Source: Eubacteriales bacterium (lineage in GTDB: Bacteria; Bacillota; Clostridia; Oscillospirales; Oscillospiraceae). From it: DNA of 64,000 nucleotides. The position numbers and the translations under genes are program-made. Positions 51,101 through 61,397 of this stretch are shown one piece after another. Location of the stretch: positions 1 to 64,000 of the forward strand of contig JAUNPV010000004.1 in assembly GCA_030536515.1 (NCBI GenBank). The letters run 5' to 3'. How positions within the stretch are numbered: position 1 is the first letter of the stretch; each line of letters starts with the position of its first letter. The notes below the pieces were generated by a model, which had not been told where the DNA came from, made no database searches, and saw only the letters and a program-made list of their open reading frames with translations.

Positions 51101-52442
51101 GGAAGCGGTCAATTTCCTGGCCGTCCTTCAAAATCACAGCGCCGATTTCGATAATCTTCTCGGTGCGGGCGGACAGGCCTGTGGTCTCCAAATCGAAGGC
51201 CACGAACTCCTGGTGGAAATCCATGTCCTGGGCCCCGTGGACCACGATGCGGTCGTCCACGTCGTTGACGTAGTAGCCTTCCACACCGTAGAGGATTTTG
51301 ATGTTCTCGTCGGTGCCCGCCACCTTGGCCTTGGAGGCGGCCTTCATGGCATCGGGGAAGGACTGGGCCACGCCGTGGTCGGTGATGGCGATGGCCCGGT
51401 GGCCCCAGGCGGCGGCCTGCTTGACGGCATCGCCGGTGACGGTGAGGGCGTCCATGTTGGACATGGTGGTGTGCAGGTGCAGCTCCACCCGCTTCTCCCC
51501 CTCCGCCAGGTCCTTCCGCTTGGGCATAGAGCCGGGCATCATGGCGTAGGGCTTCAGGACCATTTCGTTTTCAAACCGGTCCTCGATGGGCTTGCCCTGG
51601 ATGCGCAGGACGCTGCCCACCTTCACGGTGTCCACAATGGGCTTGGCCTCCCCGGCCTCCAAAAAGCGGCTGATGCGGACGGAATTGGTGTTGTCGGTGA
51701 TGTCGAACTTCACCACCCAGGCATTGCGCTTTTTCAGCTCCTTGTGGTCTACATTGAACACCTTTCCCTCGATAATCACCGTGCCCATGTCCAGGTTCAA
51801 ATCCTTCATGGGGACCGCATTGCCCTTGAAGGGCTTGCCATAGAAGGCCTCGCTGGGGGGCGCTGCCTTGGCTTCGGTCTTGGCTGCGGCGGCGGAGACT
51901 GCGGGCATGGTTTCCAGCACATTTTCCCGCATGGACTCCATGGCCGCAAACAGGGCCTTCCCCTCCAGCACCTGCCCCGCCTCCACGGAAATGGTCACCG
52001 GGGCGGCAAAGCGCTCCCGGAGGGCGGTCTGGACCTGGGGGACCAGCTCTTCAAGCTCCGCCTTGCCGTTGGCCTTCAGGCGGATGGTCAGCTTCTCCCC
52101 CTCCCAGTCCCATTTGGCCCCGGCCAGGGACCCCCGGGTCATGGAATTGCGGCTGACGAACAGGTCCCGCAGCTCCTCCGGCTCCATGCAGTGAAGCTGG
52201 TCCGCCGGGTGGGCGGCAGTGAGGGTGAGGCTTCTCAGGCCGTACAGGGCGCAGATATCCTTGGCGCACCCGTCCAGATGCCGCTGGGGGATGTAGCGTT
52301 CCGAGTGGAGGGCCACATGGACCGACCGGGACTCCGGGTCAATATCCGCAGCAGCGATAGCCGCCTGGGCGTAAGCTGCACGCAGCTCCTCAGGCGGCTC
52401 ATAGTCGGGGAACATATTCAAAAGGTAAATTTCTTTTTCCAT
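48141..52442 (-). CDS. polC: DNA polymerase III alpha subunit, PolC type
   Basis: 1433 aa, full length for PolC. Order: N-terminal domain (1-200), OB fold (about 215-315), split PHP domain starting VELHLHTTMSNMD, DnaQ-like 3'-5' exonuclease (VAFDLETTGLS near 415), rest of PHP, then the polymerase core with a zinc site (CPNPDCKH and CPKCGTK) and the palm segment DIDLNFSGEYQ. It is the replicative polymerase of low-GC Gram-positive lineages. I see no ribosome site before the ATG at 52442; a repeat starts 15 bp upstream, which is odd for an essential gene. Last gene of the pyrH-to-polC block. Confidence 0.97.
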   Translation of the reverse strand: MEKEIYLLNMFPDYEPPEELRAAYAQAAIAAADIDPESRSVHVALHSERYIPQRHLDGCAKDICALYGLRSLTLTAAHPADQLHCMEPEELRDLFVSRNSMTRGSLAGAKWDWEGEKLTIRLKANGKAELEELVPQVQTALRERFAAPVTISVEAGQVLEGKALFAAMESMRENVLETMPAVSAAAAKTEAKAAPPSEAFYGKPFKGNAVPMKDLNLDMGTVIIEGKVFNVDHKELKKRNAWVVKFDITDNTNSVRISRFLEAGEAKPIVDTVKVGSVLRIQGKPIEDRFENEMVLKPYAMMPGSMPKRKDLAEGEKRVELHLHTTMSNMDALTVTGDAVKQAAAWGHRAIAITDHGVAQSFPDAMKAASKAKVAGTDENIKILYGVEGYYVNDVDDRIVVHGAQDMDFHQEFVAFDLETTGLSARTEKIIEIGAVILKDGQEIDRFQTFVDPERTLDRKIVDLTGITDEMLVGAPKIEEALPKFLEFIGSRVLVAHNSDFDTGFIRAECQRLGYAYNYTAADTLILSQNLLPHLNKFKLNIVSDALNLPDFNHHRAGDDAMTCGLIMTKLMAMLEEDHDIHTLQTINPAMMKLRAKGRVTDRQARHIIVFAKNQVGLRNLYHLISNSNLNYFRRVPRMPKSELLEMREGLIIGSACEAGELFQAILDRKSDDELKRIASFYDFLEIQPLANNMFMLAKGIAQDEEELRNFNRTVVRLGQELGKPVVATGDVHFLNPEDEIFRHILLATKGFDDADKPNPLYLRTTDEMLREFAYLGEEKAREVVITNPNLIADMVETLRPVPHNLFAPKIENSVEDLKNLVYGKFHRLYGDNPPEIFVKRVETELHDIISCHYDVIYMSAQKLVQNSLEHGYLVGSRGSVGSSIVAFMSGITEVNSFPPHYRCPNPDCKHTILDVPKEFNCGADLPDMVCPKCGTKMDKDGFNIPFETFLGFGGDKVPDIDLNFSGEYQAKAHQYCIELFGKSHVFRAGTVGTVAEKTAFGYVKKYLSERGRTASRAEEARLAAGCVGVRRTTGQHPGGLVVIPQENEIWDFCPVQHPADDPHSDQITTHFEYHSMEENLLKLDMLGHDDPTMIRMMEDMTGVNAQTIPLDDKDTMSIFTSSKVLGYEDDKLLGPTGAVAVPEFNTRFTRGVLLDTMPTKFDFLVRISGYTHGTDVWLGNARDLITSKTATVDSTIGCRDDIMLYLISCGMPEKRAFKIMESVRKGRGLPDGAEEEMVAAGVPDWYIGSCKKVKYLFPKAHAVAYVMMAFRIAWFKVYHPLAFYAAYFYRRSQKGGFDAVLMTQGMEAVLANIDAIDSNEDASAKDEDLLTTMEVVYEYYLRGFTFAPIDIYESHATKFLIQDGKLLPPFVAISGLGESAAWDIMEGRKDKTFLSIEEFSLACPKVSKTHIQMLKDAGAFGTLPDTSQVSFF

Positions 52443-52457
52443 ATATTACTGAGTCTT

Positions 52458-52616
52458 GCGTAGGGACAGCCCTTGCGGCTGTCCGCCAGCGTTCTTCTTT
52501 TTGAGTGCTCATGGTGGTGCAGTACAGCGGGAGGGGGCAATTAAAATCAGGGAGCGATTGCCACCGGCAATCGATTGATCTTAATCCGCTGCGCGGAGCA
52601 CCACCCTCCCCTACGC
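52458..52616. repeat. Family B repeat with internal insertion, abutting polC
   Basis: GCGTAGGGACAGCC at the left; the right GGGAGGGGGCAA arm is split from CACCCTCCCCTACGC by about 60 bp that contains CGATTGCC/GGCAATCG. It fills the ispG-polC gap. Confidence 0.8.
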
Positions 52617-52628
52617 ATATATTCAAAA

Positions 52629-53666
52629 TTACATCTTCTCGATTCGTTCCAGCAGTGCAGGCAGCAGCTCGTCGTAGGGCCGCTTTTCTACCTGCTCGCC
52701 CTTTTCGAAAATCATGCCCCAGCCGTCGCCGCCGGCGATGCCGATGTCGGCTTCCCTTGCTTCGCCGGGGCCGTTGACCACGCAGCCCATGACGGCCACG
52801 GTGATGGGCTTTTTGCAGGTGCGCAGGGCCTCGTCCACCCGGTTCACCAGGCCGATGAGGTCAATGCGGGTCCGGCCGCAGGTGGGACAGGAGATGATGT
52901 TGACCCCGTCCCTGCGCAGGCCCGCCGCCTTGAGGATATCCCGGGCGGCATAGACCTCCTCCACCGGCTCGTCGGTCAGGCTCACCCGGATGGTGTCGCC
53001 GATGCCGTCCAACAGCAATGCGCCGATGCCCATGGCAGACTTGATGAGGCCCTGCTTCACAGGCCCGGTCTCGGTGACGCCGATGTGGATGGGGTAGTCG
53101 CACCTGGCCCGGAACAGCCGGGCGGCGGCCACCATAGTGGGCACGTTGGAGGACTTCATGGACACGCAGGTGTCGTAAAAGCCCTGCTTTTCCAGCAGCT
53201 CCAGGTGCTGGAAGGCGCTCTCCACCAGGGCCTCGGCGGTGGGGTGGCCGTATTTTTCCAGCAGCCGCTTGTCCAGGCTGCCGCCGTTGACGCCGATGCG
53301 GATGGGAATGCGGCGGTCCTTGCAAATTTCCACCACGGCCTTCACCCGGTCCTCCCCGCCGATGTTGCCGGGGTTGATGCGGATTTTGGAGGCGCCGCCC
53401 TCGGCGGCGGCAATGGCCAGCTTATAGTCAAAGTGAATGTCGGCCACCAGGGGCAGGGGGCTTTCTCTGCAAATCTCCGCAAAGCCCCGGGCAGCCTCCA
53501 GATTGGGCACCGCCAGCCGGGCAATCTGGCAGCCGGCGCAGGCCAGCTCCCGGATTTGCCGCAGAGACCCCTCCACATCCGTGGTTTTGGTGTTGAGCAT
53601 GGACTGAATCACCACCGGGGCCCCGCCGCCGATGGGAATTCCGCCTACGTTTATCTGTCTGGTCAT
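52629..53666 (-). CDS. ispG: 4-hydroxy-3-methylbut-2-enyl diphosphate synthase
   Basis: 345 aa. TIM-barrel half with VADIHFDYKLA and KIRINPGNIG, and iron-sulphur half with SCPTCGRTRID and GCVVNGPGEA, which hold the three Cys ligands. Converts MEcPP to HMBPP in the MEP isoprenoid pathway; dxr of the same pathway lies two genes upstream. Normal length for the short bacterial form. Confidence 0.97.
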   Translation of the reverse strand: MTRQINVGGIPIGGGAPVVIQSMLNTKTTDVEGSLRQIRELACAGCQIARLAVPNLEAARGFAEICRESPLPLVADIHFDYKLAIAAAEGGASKIRINPGNIGGEDRVKAVVEICKDRRIPIRIGVNGGSLDKRLLEKYGHPTAEALVESAFQHLELLEKQGFYDTCVSMKSSNVPTMVAAARLFRARCDYPIHIGVTETGPVKQGLIKSAMGIGALLLDGIGDTIRVSLTDEPVEEVYAARDILKAAGLRRDGVNIISCPTCGRTRIDLIGLVNRVDEALRTCKKPITVAVMGCVVNGPGEAREADIGIAGGDGWGMIFEKGEQVEKRPYDELLPALLERIEKM

Positions 53667-53716
53667 ATGTTTATCCCCCTTTTATCTGTGTGGGCAGCTT
53701 TCCAAAAGAAGCCGAA

Positions 53717-53766
53717 GGAATACGGATTGCCACAGCCGGTGCTGCGGCACCGGCTTCGCAATGACA
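53717..53766. repeat. Half copy of family C repeat
   Basis: Only the right half: ATACGGATTGCC, CCGGTGCTGCGGCACCGG, then TTCGCAATGACA. Lies between rseP and ispG. Confidence 0.7.
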
Positions 53767-53773
53767 TGACGAA

Positions 53774-54811
53774 TTATTTGAACAGGAAAATGATGTCCTT
53801 GAACATGATGATGCCCATGAGGGCGAACAGGGCCATCATACCGGCTCCGTGGAGCCAGCCCTCATATTTCGGGTTGATTTTCTTACCGGTTGCGGCTTCC
53901 ACCGCCGTGGTAATCAGCAGCCCCACCACCCGGCCGCCGTCCAGGGCGGGAATGGGCAGCAGGTTCATCACCGCCAGGTTGATGCCGATGAAGCCGCCGA
54001 AGTAGAGGAAGTTCATCAGCGCCACGGTCCGGCTGGGAGCGGCCTCCGCCGCCAGGGACATCTGCTGGACAATGCCCACGGGGCCGGACATATCCTTCAG
54101 CCCCGCCTGGCCGGTGAGCAGCATTTTCAGGCTCAGCCCCACAATCCGCACGGTGTCCCGGGTCAGGTTCCAGGCGTGGTCCAGCCGGTCGGCAAAGGTG
54201 ACCTCCCGGGTGGCAAAGTTGATGCCCAGCTTCTGTCCCGCCTCCGTCTCATGGTAGCGAAGCAGCACATTGTCAAGCGGGAGCTTCTGGCCGTTTCGCA
54301 CCACCACCAGGTCGTGGACCTCTCCCGGGTTCAGCCTCAGCAGCAAACTCACGTCGGAATACACGTACACCCGCTCCCCGTCAATCTCGTGGAGCACATC
54401 CCCGGGCTGCAGGGTATCGCTGACGGTGGCATAGTCCTCAAAGCTGAGAATCTCCGGCACCGCCAGACGCTTCACCGGCATGGTAAAGGCCAGCAGCATG
54501 GCAGCGCCCAGCAGGAAGTTCATGGCCGCCCCGGACACCAGGATGACCAGCCGCTTCCACCAGGCCGCCCGGTCGAAGGACCGGGGGCTTTCGCTGCCGC
54601 CGTCCTCCCCCTCCATGGCGCAGAAGCCGCCCAGAGGAATCAGACGGATGGAATAAAGGGTCTCCCCCAGCTTCTTTTGAAACAGCACCGGGCCCATGAA
54701 CATGGAAAATTCATTGACCTGGACGCCGGACAGCTTGGCTGCGGCGAAATGCCCCAGCTCGTGGACCAGAATCAGGACGCTGAACAGGGCAATGGCAAAT
54801 AAAACGCTCAT
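53774..54811 (-). CDS. rseP: Site-2 membrane zinc metalloprotease RseP
   Basis: 345 aa. HELGH at 17-21 in helix 1, a PDZ domain in the middle (about 120-200), and NLLPIPALDGGRV near 285 with the Asp zinc ligand. Cleaves membrane-bound regulators such as anti-sigma factors within the membrane. Placed between dxr and ispG as in many Clostridia. Confidence 0.96.
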   Translation of the reverse strand: MSVLFAIALFSVLILVHELGHFAAAKLSGVQVNEFSMFMGPVLFQKKLGETLYSIRLIPLGGFCAMEGEDGGSESPRSFDRAAWWKRLVILVSGAAMNFLLGAAMLLAFTMPVKRLAVPEILSFEDYATVSDTLQPGDVLHEIDGERVYVYSDVSLLLRLNPGEVHDLVVVRNGQKLPLDNVLLRYHETEAGQKLGINFATREVTFADRLDHAWNLTRDTVRIVGLSLKMLLTGQAGLKDMSGPVGIVQQMSLAAEAAPSRTVALMNFLYFGGFIGINLAVMNLLPIPALDGGRVVGLLITTAVEAATGKKINPKYEGWLHGAGMMALFALMGIIMFKDIIFLFK

Positions 54812-54823
54812 AGTTTTCCTCGA

Positions 54824-55972
54824 TTATCGCAGATTTCTGACCGCTTCCCGGGCCAGGCGGTCCGCCTCCAGGATTTCCTCCAGGGTGGGGTTCTGGACAA
54901 AGGGCACCGCCTCCACCGCCCGGGAAACCAGGTCGTAGATGTCATAAAAGCCAATTTCATCCCGGAGGAACATGGCAACGGCCTCCTCGTTGGCGCCGTT
55001 CATGGCAGGGCAGGCAGTGCCGCCCTTCTGTGCACAGCGGTAGGCCAGGGCCAGGCAGGGGAAATTCTCCGTGTCGGGTTTGGCGAAGGTCAGGGCCCCG
55101 CAGCTGAGCAGGTCCAGGCCCTCCACCGGGCTTTCCCGCCGCTCAGGGTAGGTCAGGGCCAGCTGAATGGGCAGGCGCATATCCGGCACCCCCAGCTGGG
55201 CCATCACCGCCCCGTCGGTGTACTCCACCATGCTGTGGACAATGCTCTGGCGGTGAATGACCACGTCCACCCGGTCCAGGGGGACCCGGTACAGCCGCAT
55301 GGCCTCGATGACCTCCAGGCCCTTGTTCATCAGGGTGGCGCAGTCGATGGTGATTTTGGCGCCCATTTTCCAGTTGGGGTGCTTCAGAGCGTCAGCCTTG
55401 GTGACGCTTTTCAGCTGCTCCCGGCTCATGCCGAAGAAGGGGCCGCCGGAGCAGGTGAGAATCAGCCGGCGCACCTCTTTTTTGTCCTGGCACCCCATGA
55501 GACACTGGAAAATGGCGGAGTGCTCCGAGTCCACGGGAATGATTTCCACCCCGTGCTTTTCCGCCTCGGCCATCACCAGCTCCCCGGCGCAGACCAGGGT
55601 CTCCTTGTTGGCAAGGCCGATGCGCTTGCCGGCCCGGATGGCGGCCAGGGTCGGCTTCAAACCCACCATGCCCACCACGGCGGTGATGACCAGGTCCGCT
55701 TCCTCCATGGAGGCCGCCTCAATCAGGCCCGCCTCTCCCCAGGAAATGCGGACAGGAAGGTCAGAAAGCTCCGCTTTCAGGGCATCGGCGGCCTCTTTGG
55801 TGGCCATGACGGCCAGCTTCGGCCGAAACCGGCGGCACTGCCGGGCCATCCGGTCCACGCTGGACCCGGCGGTGAGGGCAGCCACACGCACGCCCTCCAA
55901 ACGGCTGATGATATCCAGGCTCTGGCGGCCAATGGAGCCGGTGGAGCCCAGGATGGATACACAATTCATCAT
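54824..55972 (-). CDS. dxr: 1-deoxy-D-xylulose 5-phosphate reductoisomerase
   Basis: 382 aa. NADPH motif SILGSTGSIGRQSLD at the start, LANKETLV near 122, SEHSAIFQ near 150 and PNWKMGAKITID near 202 are all family-typical. First committed enzyme of the MEP pathway. Two adjacent ATGs (55972, 55969) are possible; GAGGAA fits the first. 12 bp upstream of rseP. Confidence 0.97.
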   Translation of the reverse strand: MMNCVSILGSTGSIGRQSLDIISRLEGVRVAALTAGSSVDRMARQCRRFRPKLAVMATKEAADALKAELSDLPVRISWGEAGLIEAASMEEADLVITAVVGMVGLKPTLAAIRAGKRIGLANKETLVCAGELVMAEAEKHGVEIIPVDSEHSAIFQCLMGCQDKKEVRRLILTCSGGPFFGMSREQLKSVTKADALKHPNWKMGAKITIDCATLMNKGLEVIEAMRLYRVPLDRVDVVIHRQSIVHSMVEYTDGAVMAQLGVPDMRLPIQLALTYPERRESPVEGLDLLSCGALTFAKPDTENFPCLALAYRCAQKGGTACPAMNGANEEAVAMFLRDEIGFYDIYDLVSRAVEAVPFVQNPTLEEILEADRLAREAVRNLR

Positions 55973-55990
55973 AGTCTGTTCCTCTTCCGA

Positions 55991-56803
55991 TTATACCGAA
56001 ACCATAGGCAGCAGCAGCAAAAGAGCCTCCATCAGCGGGGCCACCAGCACCAGGGAGTCAAACCGGTCCAGAACGCCGCCGTGGCCGGGTATCAGGTTGC
56101 CGTAGTCCTTGATGCCGGTCTGCCGCTTGATGACGGAGAAGCACAAATCTCCAAAAATCCCCGCCAGGGAGCCCAGCAGGCCGTACAGCAGGGCCAGGCC
56201 GTAGTTGACCCGGAATTTCAGCAGCGTCAGAATCAGAGCGTACACCAGCATGGCTGCCATGGCGGCGCCCACGCCGCCCAGAGCACCCTCGATGGTCTTG
56301 TTGGGGCTGACCACCGGGGCCATTTTGTGGCGGCCGAATTTCATGCCCACGAAATACGCCCCGGCATCGGAGACAAAGGCCACGGCAAAGGGAATCAGCA
56401 CCACAAACCGGCCAACGTTCATTGTCAAAATCCGGACGAGGGATGTGAGCAGGAACGGAAGCACCAGCCCGGACAGCAGGCACAGGCCCAGCATTTCAAT
56501 GCGGACCTTCACATGGTCCAGCATCAGCTCTGCAAACAGCGCCACAAAATAGGCCATCATCAGCAGCAGAAGCACCGGATGAATGGCTCCAAAATAGCTC
56601 CAGATGGACACGGCAAAGGCCATCACCGAGGCATACACCACCAGCCGGGGGTGGCGCACCAGCTCCGTCCGGTACAGCAGCTCATACGACGCAATGGCCA
56701 GCAGCAGCCCCATGACAATGGCCGCCACCAGCTTATCCAAAACCAGGGTAATCAGCAGCAGCAGAGGCACCAAAATAGCCGCCGCAACAATTCTTTTTTT
56801 CAT
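55991..56803 (-). CDS. cdsA: Phosphatidate cytidylyltransferase
   Basis: 270 aa with about eight helices. The C-terminal signature around KRQTGIKDYGNLIPGHGG then LDRFDS marks CdsA. Makes CDP-diacylglycerol for phospholipid synthesis in the membrane. Starts 6 bp after uppS; its ribosome site GGAGG is inside uppS. Confidence 0.96.
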   Translation of the reverse strand: MKKRIVAAAILVPLLLLITLVLDKLVAAIVMGLLLAIASYELLYRTELVRHPRLVVYASVMAFAVSIWSYFGAIHPVLLLLMMAYFVALFAELMLDHVKVRIEMLGLCLLSGLVLPFLLTSLVRILTMNVGRFVVLIPFAVAFVSDAGAYFVGMKFGRHKMAPVVSPNKTIEGALGGVGAAMAAMLVYALILTLLKFRVNYGLALLYGLLGSLAGIFGDLCFSVIKRQTGIKDYGNLIPGHGGVLDRFDSLVLVAPLMEALLLLLPMVSV

Positions 56804-56809
56804 TTCCGA

Positions 56810-57529
56810 TTATGCTCCTCCAAAACGGCGGTTCCGCCGGTGATATTGCGCAATGGCCTCATCCAGATGCTGGGGGGCAAAATCGGGCCACAGGACATTC
56901 ATAAAAACATACTCCGAGTAGGCGGACTGCCACAGCAGAAAATTGCTGGTGCGCATCTCCCCGGAGGGACGGATGATAAGCTCCGGGTCCGGCACGTCCC
57001 GGGAGTAGAGATAGGTAGACAGCATTGCCTCGGTCAGCTCCTCAGGCCGGTGCTTTCCCGCCTGGACATCCAGGGCAAAGCGGCGGGCCGCCTGGACAAT
57101 CTCGTCCCGGCCGCCGTAGTTCAGGCAGAAGTTCACCTGAACGTCATATTCCTCGGACCGGCTCTCGGCATCCCGGCAGAGCTTTTGCAGCTCGGGGCTC
57201 AACCGGGACAGGTCGCCGAAAAACCGGAAGCAGACCCGGTTTTTCTCCATATCCCGCAGGGCCTCCTCCAGATACCGGCGCAGCAGCCGCATAATGCCGG
57301 AGATTTCATCCTGGGAGCGCTTCCAGTTTTCCGTGGAAAAGGCGTAGACCGTCAGATATTTGACCCCCAGGGCACGGCAGTGGTTGGCAATGCGCCGGAA
57401 GGCCTCGGCCCCGGCGGCGTGCCCGGCGGTGCGGGGCAGCCCCCGCTGTTTGGCCCAGCGGCCGTTGCCGTCCATGATGATGGCAATATGCCTGGGCGGG
57501 GCCAGGGTTTCCTTTTCAGAAAGTGCCAT
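56810..57529 (-). CDS. uppS: Isoprenyl (undecaprenyl) diphosphate synthase
   Basis: 239 aa. MDGNGRWAKQRGLPRTAGH holds the catalytic Asp; YAFSTENWKR near 78 and RPSGEMRTSNF near 190 complete the Z-prenyltransferase set. Makes the C55 carrier for cell-wall synthesis. ATG 57529 fits AAGAGGTG; the GTG at 57538 lies within that site. Confidence 0.97.
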   Translation of the reverse strand: MALSEKETLAPPRHIAIIMDGNGRWAKQRGLPRTAGHAAGAEAFRRIANHCRALGVKYLTVYAFSTENWKRSQDEISGIMRLLRRYLEEALRDMEKNRVCFRFFGDLSRLSPELQKLCRDAESRSEEYDVQVNFCLNYGGRDEIVQAARRFALDVQAGKHRPEELTEAMLSTYLYSRDVPDPELIIRPSGEMRTSNFLLWQSAYSEYVFMNVLWPDFAPQHLDEAIAQYHRRNRRFGGA

Positions 57530-57611
57530 TTGAAGCACCTCTTTCTATTGGTAATGATAGAGCAGTGGGGCGCAATGCGCCCCAAATGCAGATAAACAGC
57601 TGCGCAAAACA

Positions 57612-57716
57612 GCGTAGGGACAGCCCTTGCGGCTGTCCGTGGCGGCAGGGCCGCCTAATCGCCGCAGGCGATGAAAGCGGACGCAAGCGGGAGGGGGGCA
57701 AGCCCCTCCCCTACGC
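57612..57716. repeat. Family B repeat
   Basis: GCGTAGGGACAGCC to CCCTACGC, with GGCGGC/GCCGCC and ATCGCC/GGCGAT hairpins inside. Interrupts the otherwise tight frr-uppS junction. Confidence 0.85.
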
Positions 57717-57742
57717 ACACAGCCATAAAAGAAGTGGGAACC

Positions 57743-58297
57743 TTAGATAGACATAAGCTCCTTTTCCTTGGCGGCCAGGGCGGCGTCTACCTTTTTGGTG
57801 TACTTGTCCAGCAGGTCCTGAAGGTCCTTTTCCGCCTTCTTCTGGTCGTCCTCGGTGATTTCGCTGCTCTTTTTCAGCTTCTTGACATAGTCCATGCCGT
57901 CCCGGCGGATGTTGCGCATGGCGACCTTGGCCTCCTCGGCGTACTTCTTGACCTGCTTGGTCAAATCCTTACGGCGCTCCTCGGTCAGCTGGGGGAAGGT
58001 CAGCCGGATGACCCGGCCGTCGTTCTGGGGGTTGATGCCCAGGTCGGAGCACTGGATGGCCTTGGCGATGTCCTTCAGCAGCTTGGTGTCCCAGGGCTGA
58101 ATCACCAGGGTCCGGGCATCGGGGGTGGAGATGGTGGCAACGCCGCTCAGCGGGGTCTCGGAGCCATAGTACTCAATGGCGATGTGGTCGAGAACCTTGG
58201 CGTTGGCACGGCCGGCACGGACGGCGCTGAAATCATCGTTCAGGTGGTCCAGGGTCCGGTCCATCTTCTTGGAAAATTCCTTAAAATCTACGTTCAT
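57743..58297 (-). CDS. frr: Ribosome recycling factor
   Basis: 184 aa, normal. AVRAGRANAKVLD and the C-terminal LDKYTKKVDAALAAKEKELM match RRF, which splits post-termination ribosomes with EF-G. ATG 58297 follows a GGAGAAG site; the longer frame reads back into pyrH. 13 bp after pyrH. Confidence 0.97.
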   Translation of the reverse strand: MNVDFKEFSKKMDRTLDHLNDDFSAVRAGRANAKVLDHIAIEYYGSETPLSGVATISTPDARTLVIQPWDTKLLKDIAKAIQCSDLGINPQNDGRVIRLTFPQLTEERRKDLTKQVKKYAEEAKVAMRNIRRDGMDYVKKLKKSSEITEDDQKKAEKDLQDLLDKYTKKVDAALAAKEKELMSI

Positions 58298-58310
58298 ACT
58301 TTCTTCTCCT

Positions 58311-59027
58311 TTACTCAGTGACGGTGGTTCCGATTTTTTCTCCGCAGGCAACGCGGAGGATATTCTGGGGATCTTTCAGGGCAAAGCAGATCAGGGTCAT
58401 GCGGTTGTCCATGGCCAGGGTCATGGCGGTGGTGTCGGTGGCCTTCAGGTGACGGGCCAGGACCTCGTCGTAGGTCAGGCTGTCGAACTTCACGGCAGTG
58501 GGGTCCACATTGGGGTCGGCGGAATAGATGCCGTCCACGTTCTTGGCCATGAGGATGGCATCGGCCTCGATTTCCACTCCCCGGAGCACAGCGCCGGTGT
58601 CGGTGGAGAAATAGGGGTTGCCGGTACCGGCGGCGAAGATGACCACCTTACCCTCGTTTAAGTAGCGGTCGGCCAGGTCCCGGGTGAAGTACTCGGCGAA
58701 CTTGTTCATCTCCACAGCGGTGAGGACCCGGGCATCCACCCCGTGCCGCTCCAGAGCGTCGGCCACGGCGATGGAGTTCATCACGGTGGCCAGCATTCCC
58801 ATGGCATCGCCGTGGGAGCGCTGCATCTTATCAGCGCCGTCCTTGACCCCCCGCCAGAAGTTGCCGCCGCCGATGACCAGGCCAATCTGGACCCCCAGGT
58901 CCCGGCACTGCCGGATAACCTGGCAGACGGAATTGATGACGGTAAAGTCCAGCCCCCGGTGGGCATCGCCCGCCAGGGCCTCGCCGCTGATTTTCAGCAG
59001 AATGCGCTTATACTTGATTTCAGGCAT
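58311..59027 (-). CDS. pyrH: UMP kinase
   Basis: 238 aa. ILLKISGEAL at the start, VIGGGNFWRG near 55 and AAGTGNPYFSTDTGA near 135 are family-typical. Makes UDP from UMP. In many Firmicutes rpsB-tsf precede pyrH; here glnS lies upstream in the opposite direction, so the block begins at pyrH. Confidence 0.97.
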   Translation of the reverse strand: MPEIKYKRILLKISGEALAGDAHRGLDFTVINSVCQVIRQCRDLGVQIGLVIGGGNFWRGVKDGADKMQRSHGDAMGMLATVMNSIAVADALERHGVDARVLTAVEMNKFAEYFTRDLADRYLNEGKVVIFAAGTGNPYFSTDTGAVLRGVEIEADAILMAKNVDGIYSADPNVDPTAVKFDSLTYDEVLARHLKATDTTAMTLAMDNRMTLICFALKDPQNILRVACGEKIGTTVTE

Positions 59028-59062
59028 ATTATCACTCCTATGTCTTTTTCATATCCTCTCCT

Positions 59063-59091
59063 ATTTTAGCGTATCAGAGGCAAATTGACAA
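59063..59091 (-). promoter_or_regulatory. Promoter of the pyrH block
   Basis: Minus strand TTGTCA (59091-59086), 17 bp, TAAAAT (59068-59063). Drives the minus-strand housekeeping genes. Confidence 0.65.
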
Positions 59092-59192
59092 CCACTAAAT
59101 TCAAAAAACTGAAAATGTTTTTGAAATTTTCAAATCCGGACCGGCCGGGCCAGGCGATTTTCAGAAAAGCGGCGGAAAATATCAGATTCCGG

Positions 59193-59221
59193 TTGCAAAA
59201 TTTCTTCTGTTCGGTTATAAT
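59193..59221 (+). promoter_or_regulatory. Promoter of glnS
   Basis: TTGCAA (59193-59198), 17 bp, TATAAT (59216-59221). Confidence 0.65.
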
Positions 59222-59257
59222 GGAAAATTATGAAAAAACCAAGAGAGGATGTTACCA

Positions 59258-60937
<1,680 letters not shown>

Positions 60938-60944
60938 AGTTCAT

Positions 60945-60975
60945 GGCCGCACCCATCAGGGTGCGGCCGTTTTTT
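60945..60975 (+). terminator. Terminator of glnS
   Basis: 10 bp stem GGCCGCACCC/GGGTGCGGCC with an ATCA loop, followed by GTTTTTTG. Confidence 0.9.
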
Positions 60976-60999
60976 GCGCCGGAAAATTTTAACCGCACC

Positions 61000-61238
61000 C
61001 GTAGGGGAGGGTCACTGACCCTCCCGTCGGCCCCCGCCAAGGGGGCCGCAACCGGCTTTCCGCCTGGAAAGCCGGTTCAGTATCGTTTGCCATTCAGCAG
61101 GCACGAACGTTTCCGACATCCAGCCTTGCTGCCCGCATTCCTCATCCGTCACGGCTTACGCCGTGCCACCTTCCCCCCGGGGGAAGGTATTGTTGCGCCG
61201 CCGGGGGCCGACGGGCGGGTTAATAACCCGCCCCTACG
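61000..61238. repeat. Composite repeat: GTAGGG-type element holding a family A half
   Basis: Outer ends CGTAGGGGAGGGTCACTGAC and GGGCGGGTTAATAACCCGCC/CCTACG, each followed inward by GTCGGCCCCCG-type hairpins. Between them lies a family A right half (CCTCATCCGTC, ACGGCTTACGCCGT, CCTTCCCCCCGGGGGAAGG, about 61130-61189). Confidence 0.75.
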
Positions 61239-61253
61239 GTTGGTGAAAAATTC

Positions 61254-61397
61254 TGTCATTGCGAGCCAGTGCGCACACTGGCGTGGCAATCCGCTTTCCC
61301 CTCTGGGTGGCCCTCGGGCCACCCAGTTCTTTTTCCGAAGGAAAAAGAAAAGGCGTACGGATTGCCACACCAGCTTGCGAGCTGGTTCGCAATGACA
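61254..61397. repeat. Family C repeat with internal hairpins
   Basis: TGTCATTGCGAGCCAG at the left and CTGGTTCGCAATGACA at the right. Contains additional hairpins GGGTGGCCC/GGGCCACCC and CTTTTTCC/GGAAAAAG. Confidence 0.8.
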
